Positions 18,069 to 28,287 are shown, counted from the first letter of the stretch. The stretch is 37,149 bases of DNA from Chloroflexota bacterium (GCA_025454515.1 JALOOH010000003.1:1-37149), one strand, 5' to 3'. Notes: generated by a model not told the origin, from the letters alone. Numbers and translations are program-made.

Positions 18069-18974
18069 TCACGCCTCAGCTCCCTCCGCGATCTCGATGG
18101 CCGCCGCCTCCGCCTCGGGAGGCTCGGGGCGCCGCGTGGCCAGCGTGGAGCCCGCGATCGCCAGCGCGAACCCGGCGATCATCGCGGGGGTCAGCGTCTC
18201 GGCGAGCACCAGGACCCCCAGGACGGCGGCCACGGCCGGGTTGACGTACGTGATGACCGTCGCTCGCACCGGGCCCACCTCGCGGATGAGGGCCGCGAAC
18301 AGGAGGAACGCGGCGGCCGTGCAGACCACGCCCAGGATGGCGATCGAGGCGAGCGCCTCGCGGCTCGGCGGCGCGGTCGGCAGGGTGACGGCGGCGACGG
18401 GGAGGTACAGCAGGGCGGTCAGGGCCAGCGCGACGGCCATGATCCCGGTGGACGGGACCCCGTGGAGGCGCCGCGAGAGGATGAACGGGCCCACCGCGTA
18501 GCAGACGACGACCACCGCGACCTGCACGATCGCCACCGCGCTCTCGGCCGTGAGGTCTCCCCAGGCGATCGCCGCGACGCCTGCGAACCCGATGAGAAGG
18601 CCCGCCAGCTGCCGCCGGCCGACGCGGTCCGGCCCGCCGAGGATGGTCGCGATGAGCGCGCCGACGAGCGGGACCCCGGCGACGAGCAGGCCGGCAAGGG
18701 AGCTGCTGATCCGCTGCTCCGCCGAGCCGAGCAGCACCCACGGGAGCGCGATCTCCACCCCCGCGAACGTCGCGACCCAGGGCCAGTGACGGAGGGCCGG
18801 CCGGACGTCGGCCCGCAGGAGCGCGATCGGCAGCAGGATGGCCGTCGCGATCGCCGTGCGGGCGAAGACGAGGACCGCCGGGCTCACCTCCGCGACGGCG
18901 ACGCGGATCAGCAGGTACGGGATGCCCCACACGACGGCCATCGCCGCGAAGAGCAGGATGCCGCGACGGCTCAC
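18069..18974 (-). CDS. EamA/DMT-family transporter
   Basis: 301 aa, about 10 hydrophobic helices, two-repeat EamA pattern (FAAMAVVWGIPYLLIRVAV; VITYVNPAVAAVLGVLVLAETLTPAMIAGFALAIAGSTLA). Confidence 0.9.
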   Translation of the reverse strand: MSRRGILLFAAMAVVWGIPYLLIRVAVAEVSPAVLVFARTAIATAILLPIALLRADVRPALRHWPWVATFAGVEIALPWVLLGSAEQRISSSLAGLLVAGVPLVGALIATILGGPDRVGRRQLAGLLIGFAGVAAIAWGDLTAESAVAIVQVAVVVVCYAVGPFILSRRLHGVPSTGIMAVALALTALLYLPVAAVTLPTAPPSREALASIAILGVVCTAAAFLLFAALIREVGPVRATVITYVNPAVAAVLGVLVLAETLTPAMIAGFALAIAGSTLATRRPEPPEAEAAAIEIAEGAEA

Positions 18975-19352
18975 GGAGCAGCGGCCGGGACGTAGGCCGC
19001 GAGGTCGACACGGCGCATCGCCGGATGATGGCAGACGGTCGCTCCCGAAGCCACCCGTCGCACGCCTCCGTGGCCGCCATCACCGCGCGGCCGTCCGGTA
19101 ACCCGCGCCGTCGTCCCGCGCCACACGTGCCGGGGACGGGGGCCGGGCCGTCGCCGGCCCGGGACGGGGGCCGGGACTACGGGACGGGCGCCAGCGTCGC
19201 CGGTCATCACCGAGGAGACTGCGAGACGGGGCTTCGCCGCCGTCGCCTGGCTCGTCCACGCTCGCGAGCCGCTGTCCGCGTCGCCGGATAGTCCCCGGGG
19301 TGATGGACGGTGAGGTTCGCGCGCCTCGTAGTCCTCCCGGTGATATCCGGCG

Positions 19353-19463
19353 ACGGATCGGCTGCGAGCGGGGCGGGAGGCCGCATCGGCTGCGAGCGGG
19401 ACGGGAGGCCGCATCGGCTGCGAGCGGGACGGGAGGCCGCATCGGCTGCGGCGGGACGGGAGG
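19353..19463. repeat. About four tandem copies of a 28-bp repeat
   Basis: Unit CCGCATCGGCTGCGAGCGGGACGGGAGG; copies at 19353-19380 (variant), 19381-19408, 19409-19436, 19437-19463 (27 nt). Confidence 0.9.
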
Positions 19464-19524
19464 CGACGGACCGGCAGCGGAGGGCCGCGCCAGGCTCCGT
19501 TCCCGTCCATCGCGTCCCGACTAT

Positions 19525-19546
19525 ATCGATGTGATATCATATCGAT
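19525..19546. promoter_or_regulatory. 22-bp AT-rich palindrome upstream of the SPFH gene
   Basis: ATCGATgTGATATCAtATCGAT, one mismatched pair, about 60 bp before ATG 19606. Confidence 0.6.
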
Positions 19547-19605
19547 CGCGCGCACCCCGTTCGGCGGACCGCCGGACGCGCGCAGAAGGAGCGGTCGGAA
19601 CCCCG

Positions 19606-20508
19606 ATGTTCAAGGAACGTGTCGCCCGGACACTCCCCGGCATCCCCATGGTCCTCGTCCTCGTCGCCGTCATCGTCGCCCTCGTGGTCGCGATGGTCTG
19701 GTGGATCGGCGCCGTGCTCATCCCGGCCGGCGAGTCGGTCGGCCTGTACGAGATCGGAGGCTTCCTCCTCATCGTCCTCGCGGTCGTCGTCGTCGCCTTC
19801 CTCTTCGCCGGCCTCACGCCGGTCAACCCGAACGAGGCTCGCGCGCTCGTCCTCTTCGGCCACTACGCCGGGACGGTCCGCACCCAGGGCCTGCAGTACG
19901 TGAATCCCTTCACGGAGCGGCGCAGGGTCTCCGTCAAGGTCCGCAACTTCGAGACGAGCAAGCTCAAGGTCAACGACCACGACGGCAACCCGGTCGAGAT
20001 CGCCGCGATCGTCGTGTGGAAGGTGATCGACACGGCGGAGGCGCTGTTCGAGGTCAACGACTACGAGAACTTCGTCCAGGTGCAGGCGGAATCGGCGCTC
20101 CGGAACCTCGCGACCGTCCACCCGTACGACGCCCACATCGAGGGCCAGGTCGCTCTCCGCTCGAACCCGGTCGAGATCGCGAACCAGCTCCGCCAGGAGA
20201 TCCAGGATCGCCTCGAGAAGGCGGGCGTCCAGGTCATCGAGGCGCGCATCAGCCACCTCGCGTACGCGCCGGAGATCGCCAACGCGATGCTGCGGCGCCA
20301 GCAGGCGAACGCCGTCATCGCCGCGCGCACCCGGATCGTCGAGGGCGCCGTCGGCATGGTCGAGATGGCGCTCGAGCAGCTGTCGGCCAAGCAGGTCGTG
20401 GAGCTCGACGAGGAGCGCAAGGCGGCGATGGTGAGCAACCTGCTCGTCGTCCTGTGCTCCGAGCACGAGGCGCAGCCCGTGCTGAACACGGGGACGCTCT
20501 ACTCGTAG
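19606..20508 (+). CDS. SPFH/band 7 (stomatin/prohibitin-like) membrane protein
   Basis: Two N-terminal TMs, then [30 protein letters not shown]...[30 protein letters not shown]. Confidence 0.9.
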   Translation: MFKERVARTLPGIPMVLVLVAVIVALVVAMVWWIGAVLIPAGESVGLYEIGGFLLIVLAVVVVAFLFAGLTPVNPNEARALVLFGHYAGTVRTQGLQYVNPFTERRRVSVKVRNFETSKLKVNDHDGNPVEIAAIVVWKVIDTAEALFEVNDYENFVQVQAESALRNLATVHPYDAHIEGQVALRSNPVEIANQLRQEIQDRLEKAGVQVIEARISHLAYAPEIANAMLRRQQANAVIAARTRIVEGAVGMVEMALEQLSAKQVVELDEERKAAMVSNLLVVLCSEHEAQPVLNTGTLYS

Positions 20509-20568
20509 GCCGGGATCGGCGACCGACAGCGCGGACCGTGATCGACATGCAGCGGGGGAGGGAGGGCG

Positions 20569-20817
20569 ATGGCTGAACGCAGGTCCTTCCTCCTCCGGCT
20601 GGACCCGGGGACGTTCGCGGCGCTCCAGGCGTGGGCGGCCGACGACCTGCGGTCGGTCAACGGCCAGGTCGAGTTCCTGCTCCGCCGCGCGCTCCGCGAG
20701 GCGGGCCGGGATCCGGCAGGGAAGGCGGCTCGCAGGGTCGCCGGCTCACGTTCCCCCGGGGCGGGCGATCCCGGTCCGCGGGGCGCCCGCGCCCCACGGC
20801 CCGGCGCGGACGGCTGA
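20569..20817 (+). CDS. Short Arc-like ribbon-helix-helix protein
   Basis: MAERRSFLLRLDPGTFAALQAWAADDLRSVNGQVEFLLRRALREAG matches the RHH pattern. Confidence 0.65.
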   Translation: MAERRSFLLRLDPGTFAALQAWAADDLRSVNGQVEFLLRRALREAGRDPAGKAARRVAGSRSPGAGDPGPRGARAPRPGADG

Positions 20818-20827
20818 TCGCCCCGGA

Positions 20828-22099
20828 TCAGTCGAACCGCAGGCGCCGGCTCGCGATCCCGAAGAAGATCGCCGCGAAGCCGAGCAGGATGCCGACCTGC
20901 ACCAGCACGGTGGCGGGCGTCCCCTCGCCCGTCATCACCAGCCGGAATCCCTCCGCCGCGTGCATGTGCGGGATGAACATCCCGATCGTGGCGATCGTCC
21001 CGCCGGCGAGGTAAGCGGGATCGAAGCCGCCGAACGGGAAGATCCCGCTGATGAACGGCAGCACGAACGCGGCGAGCGTCCCGGCGATGTCCGCCTGCCG
21101 ACCGGTCCGCGTGACGACGCCGAGCATGAGCCCGAAGCACGCGACCGTCACACCGAGCGCCAGGGAGACCGCCACGAGGCCAGCGAGCGAGTCCCCGAGG
21201 TCCAGCCTGAAGGCGCCGGCCCCGATCGCGAAGAGGAACGTGACCTGGATCACGACGACCAGCGTGTACGCGACCATCGGCCCCGCGACGATCGACGCGT
21301 GGCTCAGCGGCGATGCGAGCAGCCGGCGGAACGTCCCCTCGTCGCGCTCCTTGTGGAAGGTCTGGCCGATGTGTCCCGTGAGGAAGAACGCGAACATCAC
21401 CGCGAACGCGGGCATGAACGAGTCCATGAGGTTGACCGGCTCGCCCGACGACGTGGGTCCGTCGGTCTCGACGCGGATCGGCGGCTCGGCCTGCATCTCC
21501 TGGAGCTGGGCCATGATCGCCCCGACCGTCTGCGCCTCCACCGCCGCCTGGACCTCGGGTGGTGCGCTCGCGAGCACGCCGGAGCGGTCCACGAAGCGCC
21601 GCGTCCCCTCGAGCAGCTCGCCCTGGGTGGAGACCGGGGATGCCGCGTAGTTGGCGAGCCCCACGACCACCGCCCCGAGCGCCTGCTGCACCGGGTCCAC
21701 CACGACCTCGAGCCGCGTCGGCGTGTAGGCGTCGATCGCGTCGCTGAATCTCGCCGGGATGATGACGGCTGCGGTCCGCTCGCCCTGGCCGATCCGCTCC
21801 CGCGCCTCCGCCGCGGTGGCGAGCTCCTCGATCCGGAGCACGCTCATCCGCCCGAGCACGGACGAGACCTGGGCGCCGTACGGGCCGTCGTCCTCGTCCA
21901 CGACGAAGACGTCGATCGTCATGGGCACGGCTCCCGTCGCCGCGTCCGCGGCGGCCTGCTGGGAGAGGCTGAAGAGGGAGGCGAACACGAGCGGCAGGAG
22001 GAAGAGGATCGCGAGCAGGCCTCGGTCCCGGAAGGTGACCTGCAGTTCCTTCCACGCGATCGCGAGAGTGGGCCGGAGCCCATCCGTCAGGCGCCTCAT
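20828..22099 (-). CDS. ABC-2 type exporter permease
   Basis: IAWKELQVTFRDRGLLAILFLLPLVFASLFSL; C-terminal TM bundle with RRLLASPLSHASIVAGPM. Confidence 0.9.
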   Translation of the reverse strand: MRRLTDGLRPTLAIAWKELQVTFRDRGLLAILFLLPLVFASLFSLSQQAAADAATGAVPMTIDVFVVDEDDGPYGAQVSSVLGRMSVLRIEELATAAEARERIGQGERTAAVIIPARFSDAIDAYTPTRLEVVVDPVQQALGAVVVGLANYAASPVSTQGELLEGTRRFVDRSGVLASAPPEVQAAVEAQTVGAIMAQLQEMQAEPPIRVETDGPTSSGEPVNLMDSFMPAFAVMFAFFLTGHIGQTFHKERDEGTFRRLLASPLSHASIVAGPMVAYTLVVVIQVTFLFAIGAGAFRLDLGDSLAGLVAVSLALGVTVACFGLMLGVVTRTGRQADIAGTLAAFVLPFISGIFPFGGFDPAYLAGGTIATIGMFIPHMHAAEGFRLVMTGEGTPATVLVQVGILLGFAAIFFGIASRRLRFD

Positions 22100-23379
22100 C
22101 GGTCGAACTCGAAGCGCCAGGCGCCCACGAGGAAGAAGACGCCGGCGAAGGCCAGGAGGACCGCGACCGAGTCGAGGACGTCCGCCAGCCCCTTGCCCCG
22201 CGTGAGCAGGTCGTAGAAGCCGGTGACGGCCCAGTAGTGCGGGGTCACCTGGCCGATCGTGGCCATGCTCTCGTTGAGGAGGAACAGGGGGATGAAGCAG
22301 CCGCCGAGGAACGCCAGGACCCAGAGGGCGAGCGCGGCGATCCCCCCGATCTGCGCCTCGGTCCGGGCGATCGAGGCGATGAGGATGCCGAGCGCCGCGC
22401 AGCAGAGCCCGAGCGCGAGGACGAGCAGGACGAGGGCCGGCACGTCGTTCCCGAGATGCAGTGCGTCGAGGCCCATGAGCGGCAGGAGGAACATCCCCGC
22501 CGCGAACAGGAAGACCACCTGCAGGAGCACGACGATGAAGTTCGGGATGAGCTTCCCGACGAGCATCGGCCACTTCCCGAGCGGCGAGGCGAGGAGCCGG
22601 CGGAAGGTCCCGTTCTTCTTCTCGTCGTAGATGGACCGCGCGGTCACCTGGGCGGTCAGGAAGATGAAGAGGACGGCGAAACCGGGCACGCCGAGCTGGA
22701 CGCCGGAGATCACGACCGGTTCCTTCCCCTCGGCGGCGAGGGGCCGCGTCTCGACCACCGTGACGAGCGGCCGCCCCTGGGACTCCTCGAACTGGGCGCG
22801 GGCGATCGGGATCGCCAGGTCGGCGGCGGTCGCGGGGTCGAACGACGGCTGGGCCCGCTGCATCGCCGCGAGCCGCTCCAGGCTCGAGACGATCTGCCGC
22901 TCGAGCGACATCGTCCGGGCCACGCCCTCGACCGCCATCTGCACGGCCTGGCTCTGGCTCGGGTCGAGCGAGATGCTGTGGATCGTGACGGTCGCAGGCC
23001 GCCCGGCCTGGAGATCCGCGGTGAAGCCGGCCGGGATCACCAGGACGCGCTGGACCTCCTTGGCGTCGAGCTTCGCGAGCGCCTCGGCCTCGGTGTACGG
23101 CCGGCCCGCGGGGTCGGCGTAGACCGTCACGTCGAGGCCGCCGTCGGCCTGGATGCCCTCGACGAGCGCGGCCGCCGCGGGGCCGCCCCCGTCGAGGTCC
23201 ACGACCGGCAGGGCCACCCGCTCCGACGGGCCCGCGTCGCTCGTCCCGCTGCTGCCGCTGGCGATGCCCGCGACGCCGAGGTAGACCACGATGAACACGA
23301 TCGGGAGGAGGAACGCGCCGATCAGGGCGCTGCGGTCCCGCGCGAGGATCTGCAGGTCCTTCCAGGCGATGCTCAGCAT
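22096..23379 (-). CDS. ABC-2 type exporter permease (paralogue)
   Basis: SIAWKDLQILARDRSALIGAFLLPIVFIVVYLG; RRLLASPLGKWPMLVGKLIPNF; 4-nt overlap with the next permease. Confidence 0.9.
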   Translation of the reverse strand: MLSIAWKDLQILARDRSALIGAFLLPIVFIVVYLGVAGIASGSSGTSDAGPSERVALPVVDLDGGGPAAAALVEGIQADGGLDVTVYADPAGRPYTEAEALAKLDAKEVQRVLVIPAGFTADLQAGRPATVTIHSISLDPSQSQAVQMAVEGVARTMSLERQIVSSLERLAAMQRAQPSFDPATAADLAIPIARAQFEESQGRPLVTVVETRPLAAEGKEPVVISGVQLGVPGFAVLFIFLTAQVTARSIYDEKKNGTFRRLLASPLGKWPMLVGKLIPNFIVVLLQVVFLFAAGMFLLPLMGLDALHLGNDVPALVLLVLALGLCCAALGILIASIARTEAQIGGIAALALWVLAFLGGCFIPLFLLNESMATIGQVTPHYWAVTGFYDLLTRGKGLADVLDSVAVLLAFAGVFFLVGAWRFEFDR

Positions 23380-23409
23380 GGCGATCGTCCCGCCCGGCCC
23401 CTCCGGCCG

Positions 23410-24453
23410 CTACTCGCGCAGCTTCTTGCCCGTGAGGTGCAGGAACACGCTCTCCAGGTTCGGCTCGAAGATCTCGATCGAGGTGAAGCCCACGTCGCGC
23501 TCGTTGAGGTAGCCGACCACCTGGACGAGCGCGTCCTGGCTCCGCCGCGTCTCGATCTTCACGACGGGTCCCGCGGGCTTCGCGTCCGTGGGTCGGTCCT
23601 CGCCGGCCACGGCCGCCTCACCGGTGACGGCCGCAGCGGCCGCGGCCGCCACGGCCGTCGCGGCCGGCTGCGGGGTCACGATCGTCACCGCCGTCACGGC
23701 CGGCAGCGCGCGCATGGCCGCGAGCATCTCGTCGTCGAGGCGCTCGAGGCCCATCTGGATGACGCCGCCGCCGAGCCTGGCGATGAGGTTGCGGATCGTG
23801 TCGAGCGCGATGATCCGACCCTCGTCGACGATCGCCGCCCGGGTGCAGAGGAGCTCCACCTCCTCCATGTAGTGGCTCGTGTAGATGATGCTCATCCGCC
23901 GCTCCCGGTTGAGCTTCATCACGCTCTCGAAGATGTGGTTCCGGCTCTGCGGATCCACGCCCACCGTGGGCTCGTCGAGGAACAGCAGGCGCGGCTGGTG
24001 GACGAGGCCGGCCGCGATGTTCACGCGGCGCTTCATCCCGCCCGAGTACTTCTCGATCGGCTCGTTGGCGCGTTCGGTCAGGGCCACGACCTCCAGGACG
24101 TCGTCCACGCGCTCCCGGAGGTCGCGCCCCTTGAGGCCGTAGATCCGGCCGAAGAACTGGAGGTTCGCGCGCGCGCTCAGCGTCGGGTAGAGCGCCAGGT
24201 CCTGCGGGACGAGGCCGTTGATGCGCTTGACCTCGGTCGGCTCCGTACGGAGGTCGTGGCCGCCGATGCGCGCCGTGCCGGCCGTCGGCTCAAGTACGCC
24301 CGTGAGCATCGAGATCGTCGTCGTCTTGCCGGCGCCGTTCGGCCCGAGCAGGCCGAAGACCTCTCCCTCCTCGACCGCGAAGCTGATGTCGTCCACGGCG
24401 ACGTGCTCGCCGTACTTCTTCACGAGGCCGTCGGCTTCCAGGATCGCCGGCAT
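23410..24453 (-). CDS. ABC transporter ATP-binding protein
   Basis: Walker A GPNGAGKTT, signature YSGGMKRRVNIA, Walker B RLLFLDEPTVGVD. Confidence 0.95.
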   Translation of the reverse strand: MPAILEADGLVKKYGEHVAVDDISFAVEEGEVFGLLGPNGAGKTTTISMLTGVLEPTAGTARIGGHDLRTEPTEVKRINGLVPQDLALYPTLSARANLQFFGRIYGLKGRDLRERVDDVLEVVALTERANEPIEKYSGGMKRRVNIAAGLVHQPRLLFLDEPTVGVDPQSRNHIFESVMKLNRERRMSIIYTSHYMEEVELLCTRAAIVDEGRIIALDTIRNLIARLGGGVIQMGLERLDDEMLAAMRALPAVTAVTIVTPQPAATAVAAAAAAAVTGEAAVAGEDRPTDAKPAGPVVKIETRRSQDALVQVVGYLNERDVGFTSIEIFEPNLESVFLHLTGKKLRE

Positions 24454-24581
24454 GGCCGCCCTCCCCGGCGGGCGCGGCACCCACACGCCGCGGCGCCTCG
24501 CCCGGCCCACGGCCACGACGGTGCGCGCCGCGGCGGCGCTCGACCAGTGGCGTTCGTCACAACGGACGGGCGCGCGGCGGG

Positions 24582-26144
24582 CTACCCGCGCTGTCGGCGC
24601 GCGTTGACGCGGCGGCCGCGGCCGGGGCCGGCGCCGTCGGCCGCCCCCGGGAACGCGCCGGCGAGGGCTTCGGCCGAGGGCTCCGGGGCGGCCGGGATCG
24701 CCGGCAGCTCCGTCTGCTCCTCCAGCCCCGACAGGATGATCCGACGCATCTCCGCCTCGATCGCCGGGTCCGTCTCCACGGGACGGTAGCGGGCGAGGCG
24801 GCGGTCCACCTCGTCGCATGCGCGGGCGTACGTGTCCTTGCCGCCGGCCTTGAGCCAGTTCTCGCGGTTGTCGCGGTCGATGACGGCCGACGGCAGGTAC
24901 ATCTCGGCAGGCCAGTGGGCGGTGGTGTGGTCGGCCATGATCAGGTGCTGGTCGGCCATGAGCCGGTCCACCAGGCCCTGCACGGGCAGGTCGTCCGCGA
25001 CCCTGACCTCCCGGACGAAGCGCAGCGCCTGGCCGCACATGTCGTCGTCGAAGACGAGCTTGGCCGGGCTGAAGACGAGCAGGTAGTCGAGCATGCCGGG
25101 GCCGCTCACGCTGTTCACCCCGGCGAGGGCGGCCACGAGCGCGCTCCCGAACGTCTCCGCCCCGGCCTGCGCGTCGAGCACCGGGGCATCCGAGAGCGCC
25201 ATGTACGACTGGCACGGCAGCTCGAGGGCCTTGGCCACCGCGACGTACGCCGCGTCGAGCGCGACGGCCTCGATCGCCGCCATCGGCGAGCTGGCGATCT
25301 TCATGTGGAACGCCGCCGGGGCGCCACCGAAGAGGACCGGCGCCCCGGGCCGGACGACCTGCGCCATGGCGATCCCGGCCAGGACGTCGATCGTGTGGAA
25401 GATCGTCGCGCCCACGAGGGTGACCGGCGCCACGAGGCCCATGAGCGTGACCGGCACGATCTCGACCGGGATCCCCGCCTCCACGCAGTCGAGGAGGTTC
25501 TGGCACGAGTCCTCGGAATACCGGAAGTTGCCGGTCGCGGTGATCGTGAAGATCGACATCGGCCGCGAGCGAAGGTCGGCGCCGTCCCTGCGGAACAGCT
25601 GCATGAGCTCCACCATCCGCGGCACGCCGTGCTCGGTGAACGCCCCGGACACGACCGGCTTCCGCGAGTTGGCCAGTGCCATGGACAGGCGCCACGCGTC
25701 GGAGACCTGCGGCTCGATGTCCGCGTTCGTCGAGAACGCCGTCGCGAGGTACGCGATGTGCTCGAGGCCGTCCGCGAGGCGGACGTATGCGACGAAGTCC
25801 GCCGAATCGGCGAGGCGGACCTCCCCGGTCCGGTGGTCGAGCCACTTGAGCCCGGACGAGCCGGGGACGAAGTGCACGCGGTCGCCGCCGAGGTCGGCGT
25901 GGGGGTTCCCGTCGCGGTCGTACAGGAGGAACGACCGCGGGGCGTCGGCGATCGCCTTCTCCACGACGGCGCGCGGGAAGAGGATGCGGTCGCCGGCCGC
26001 GTTCGTGGGCAGGCCCGCCTCGAGGAGTCGCCGGCGCATCTCCGCGCCGCGGATCTCCATCCCGGTCTCGGCGAGCACGCGCATCGCCTCGTCCAGGATC
26101 CGTTCGATGAGGTCGTCCGAGAGGACGCGGATCGTGGGTCGCAT
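24582..26144 (-). CDS. Trimethylamine methyltransferase (MttB) family protein, non-pyrrolysine type
   Basis: [22 protein letters not shown]...[19 protein letters not shown]...[36 protein letters not shown]; continuous 520-aa ORF. Confidence 0.85.
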   Translation of the reverse strand: MRPTIRVLSDDLIERILDEAMRVLAETGMEIRGAEMRRRLLEAGLPTNAAGDRILFPRAVVEKAIADAPRSFLLYDRDGNPHADLGGDRVHFVPGSSGLKWLDHRTGEVRLADSADFVAYVRLADGLEHIAYLATAFSTNADIEPQVSDAWRLSMALANSRKPVVSGAFTEHGVPRMVELMQLFRRDGADLRSRPMSIFTITATGNFRYSEDSCQNLLDCVEAGIPVEIVPVTLMGLVAPVTLVGATIFHTIDVLAGIAMAQVVRPGAPVLFGGAPAAFHMKIASSPMAAIEAVALDAAYVAVAKALELPCQSYMALSDAPVLDAQAGAETFGSALVAALAGVNSVSGPGMLDYLLVFSPAKLVFDDDMCGQALRFVREVRVADDLPVQGLVDRLMADQHLIMADHTTAHWPAEMYLPSAVIDRDNRENWLKAGGKDTYARACDEVDRRLARYRPVETDPAIEAEMRRIILSGLEEQTELPAIPAAPEPSAEALAGAFPGAADGAGPGRGRRVNARRQRG

Positions 26145-26175
26145 CAGGGCGGAACGCTACCGCATCGGGGCGTCG

Positions 26176-27222
26176 TCACGCCTCCGGCACGGGGAGCCCG
26201 GCGACCACCCCCTCGAAGTCGGCGCGCAGGGCTGCCTGCTCCGAGGCATCCAGCCACGTGGACCGGATCCCGTCGATCGCGAGCTCCGCAAGCGACGCGG
26301 CCGTGAAGCCACAGCCGTCCGCGACCGCCCGGTACTCGGCGCCGAGGTCGAGTCCCATCATCGCCGGGTCGTCGGTGTTGATCGTCACGAGAAGGCCCGC
26401 GTCGCGCATCGCCGGCAGGGGGTGCTCGGCAAGCGACGCGTACCGGTTCGCGATGACGACGTTGCTCGTGGGGCACACCGTGAGGGGGATGCCTTCGGAC
26501 GCCACCCGGCGGAGCAGGGCCGGATCCTCCACGATCGCGATCCCGTGGTCGATGCGCTCCACGCCGAGGACGTCGATGGCGATCCGGATGTTCTCGGGCC
26601 CCGCGCCCACGGCCTCGCCCGCGTGGCACGTCCGCCGCAGGCCGAGGCGTCCCGCCGCCGCGAACGCCGGCGCGAACGCCGCGAGGTCCACGCCGAGCTC
26701 CGTCGAGTCGGCACCGACGCCGATCACGCGCCGCGCTCGGCCGCCCCGCAGGAGGTCGCCGATGCGGTCCACGAGCTCGAGGCCGGCTGCCGGCCCGTAC
26801 GCCTTGTCGATGTCGGCGACGAGCGCGCAGCGGACCGGGACCTCCGTCTCGGCGGCCTCGATCCCGTCGGTCAGGCCCGCGACGATCTCGCCGAGGTCCT
26901 GCCCCGCCGCGAGGTGCCGCGCCGGGGTGAAGAACATCTCGCGGTAGCGGAGCCCGTGCGCCGCGCCGTCCACGAGGGACTCGTACGCGATCCGGGCCCA
27001 GTCGTCGCGCGTGAGAAGCGTCTCCTGGACGAGCCAGAAGATCGCGAGGAAGGAGTCGAGCGAGTCGTAGCGGTACAGCTGGCGCGGGTCGTCCACCGGG
27101 AGCGGGTGCCCTGCCCTGCGGGCCAGCTCCACGACCGTCGATGGCCGGACCGTCCCCTCGACGTGGCAGTGCAGCTCGACCTTGGGGATCCCGTCGTACA
27201 CATCGGGCCCGGTGACGGCCAT
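26176..27222 (-). CDS. add: Adenosine deaminase family
   Basis: PKVELHCHVEGTVRPSTV, CHAGEAVGAGPENIRIAIDVLGVERIDHGIA, CPTSNV, TINTDDPAM; exact start uncertain. Confidence 0.9.
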   Translation of the reverse strand: MAVTGPDVYDGIPKVELHCHVEGTVRPSTVVELARRAGHPLPVDDPRQLYRYDSLDSFLAIFWLVQETLLTRDDWARIAYESLVDGAAHGLRYREMFFTPARHLAAGQDLGEIVAGLTDGIEAAETEVPVRCALVADIDKAYGPAAGLELVDRIGDLLRGGRARRVIGVGADSTELGVDLAAFAPAFAAAGRLGLRRTCHAGEAVGAGPENIRIAIDVLGVERIDHGIAIVEDPALLRRVASEGIPLTVCPTSNVVIANRYASLAEHPLPAMRDAGLLVTINTDDPAMMGLDLGAEYRAVADGCGFTAASLAELAIDGIRSTWLDASEQAALRADFEGVVAGLPVPEA

Positions 27223-27336
27223 CGCGTTCCCTCTCATCGGCGCATCGTCCCCCACGGGCATTCTGCCGCGCGCGCGTCGCCCGGGGGAGGGCGATGCGCG
27301 CGCGTGTCCGGCAGCGCGTGCCCGGCGGGGGAGCGA

Positions 27337-27684
27337 TCAGGCCGGCGTGGGCAGGAGCACGAGGAGGTTCCAGCCCGCCAGGCCGCCGACCACCAGGAGC
27401 CGCGCCGCGAACGGCCAGCCGGTCCGCCATGCCCAGGCGGCCGCGAGCACCGGGAGGAAGAGGAGCCACGCGAGTCCCTGGACGACCAGCGGGAGCGCCC
27501 GCAGGCGGCGCCAGACGGCGTCGATCCGGGCAGGGTCGCGCACGAGCGCGGCAGCGAACGCGACCCACAGTGCGGCGAACGCGAGCAGGAGGATCCCGCT
27601 CGACGCGAGGATCGGGATCGGCGCGGTGACGGCGCCGACGAGGGCGGCGAGGCCGTCGGTGAGCGCGGTGACGATGCTGTCCAC
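27337..27684 (-). CDS. Small membrane protein, paralogue of the neighbouring gene
   Basis: GTG start after AAGGAG; WLLFLPVLAAAWAWRTGWPFAARLLVVGGLAGWNLLVLLP. Confidence 0.65.
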   Translation of the reverse strand: MDSIVTALTDGLAALVGAVTAPIPILASSGILLLAFAALWVAFAAALVRDPARIDAVWRRLRALPLVVQGLAWLLFLPVLAAAWAWRTGWPFAARLLVVGGLAGWNLLVLLPTPA

Positions 27685-27754
27685 GGGGATGCTCCTTCGG
27701 GTGGTGTCGGGATCGGCCTCGGCGGCTGCCCGGCGGCCGCCCTGGCCTCGGCGG

Positions 27755-28186
27755 CTACTCGGCGACGCCGGGGACGTCAAGCGCCGCCGGATCGCCGGAC
27801 GCGTCGCCGCTCCCGGGGGTGGCGCTCCCACGGCGGGGGAGGAAGACGAGCAGGTTCCAGGCGCCGATCCCCACGACGAGGACGACCCGGACGGCGAGCG
27901 GCCAGTCGGTCTGCCACGCCCACAGCGCGGCCGTGAAGGGCAGGAACAGCAGCCAGAGGACCGCCTGGACGGCGAGCGGCTGCCCCGCGATCGCCGCCCA
28001 CGCGGCGTCGAGCGCCGAGGGCTCGAGCACCAGCGCCGCCCAGAGGACGACCCACCCGACGGCGAACCCGGCGAAGAGGAGGCCGGTGCGGATGAGCACG
28101 GGCACGATGCCCGTGACCGGGAGGATGACCCAGCGGACGAAGCGGTCGATCCCACGATCGACCAGGTTCCCTGTGGCGACGGTCAT
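27755..28186 (-). CDS. Small membrane protein, paralogue of the neighbouring gene
   Basis: WLLFLPFTAALWAWQTDWPLAVRVVLVVGIGAWNLLVFLP; divergent from TetR gene. Confidence 0.7.
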   Translation of the reverse strand: MTVATGNLVDRGIDRFVRWVILPVTGIVPVLIRTGLLFAGFAVGWVVLWAALVLEPSALDAAWAAIAGQPLAVQAVLWLLFLPFTAALWAWQTDWPLAVRVVLVVGIGAWNLLVFLPRRGSATPGSGDASGDPAALDVPGVAE

Positions 28187-28260
28187 GGTGCGCTGTCCTT
28201 CGGCTCGGGCCCGGCGGGAACGCGCTCCGGGCGGTGGTCCACCGGGGTGGTGGTAGACTG

Positions 28261-28287
28261 TACGGTGTATGATTACCATACAGCGTA
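28261..28287. promoter_or_regulatory. TetR operator candidate in the divergent intergenic region
   Basis: TACGgTGTATG-N5-CATACAgCGTA, 27-bp dyad with one mismatched pair. Confidence 0.75.

Noticed and set aside
19353-19463. CRISPR array
   Set aside because: The 28-bp units are directly adjacent with no spacers, and no cas genes are present.
24582-26144. Pyrrolysine-containing MttB
   Set aside because: The gene reads through 520 codons without an in-frame TAG, so there is no pyrrolysine position.
13762-27222. A single purine/methylamine catabolic island linking the molybdoenzyme, MttB and adenosine deaminase
   Set aside because: The genes are separated by unrelated, oppositely oriented SPFH, EamA and ABC modules; the linkage is too weak to claim.
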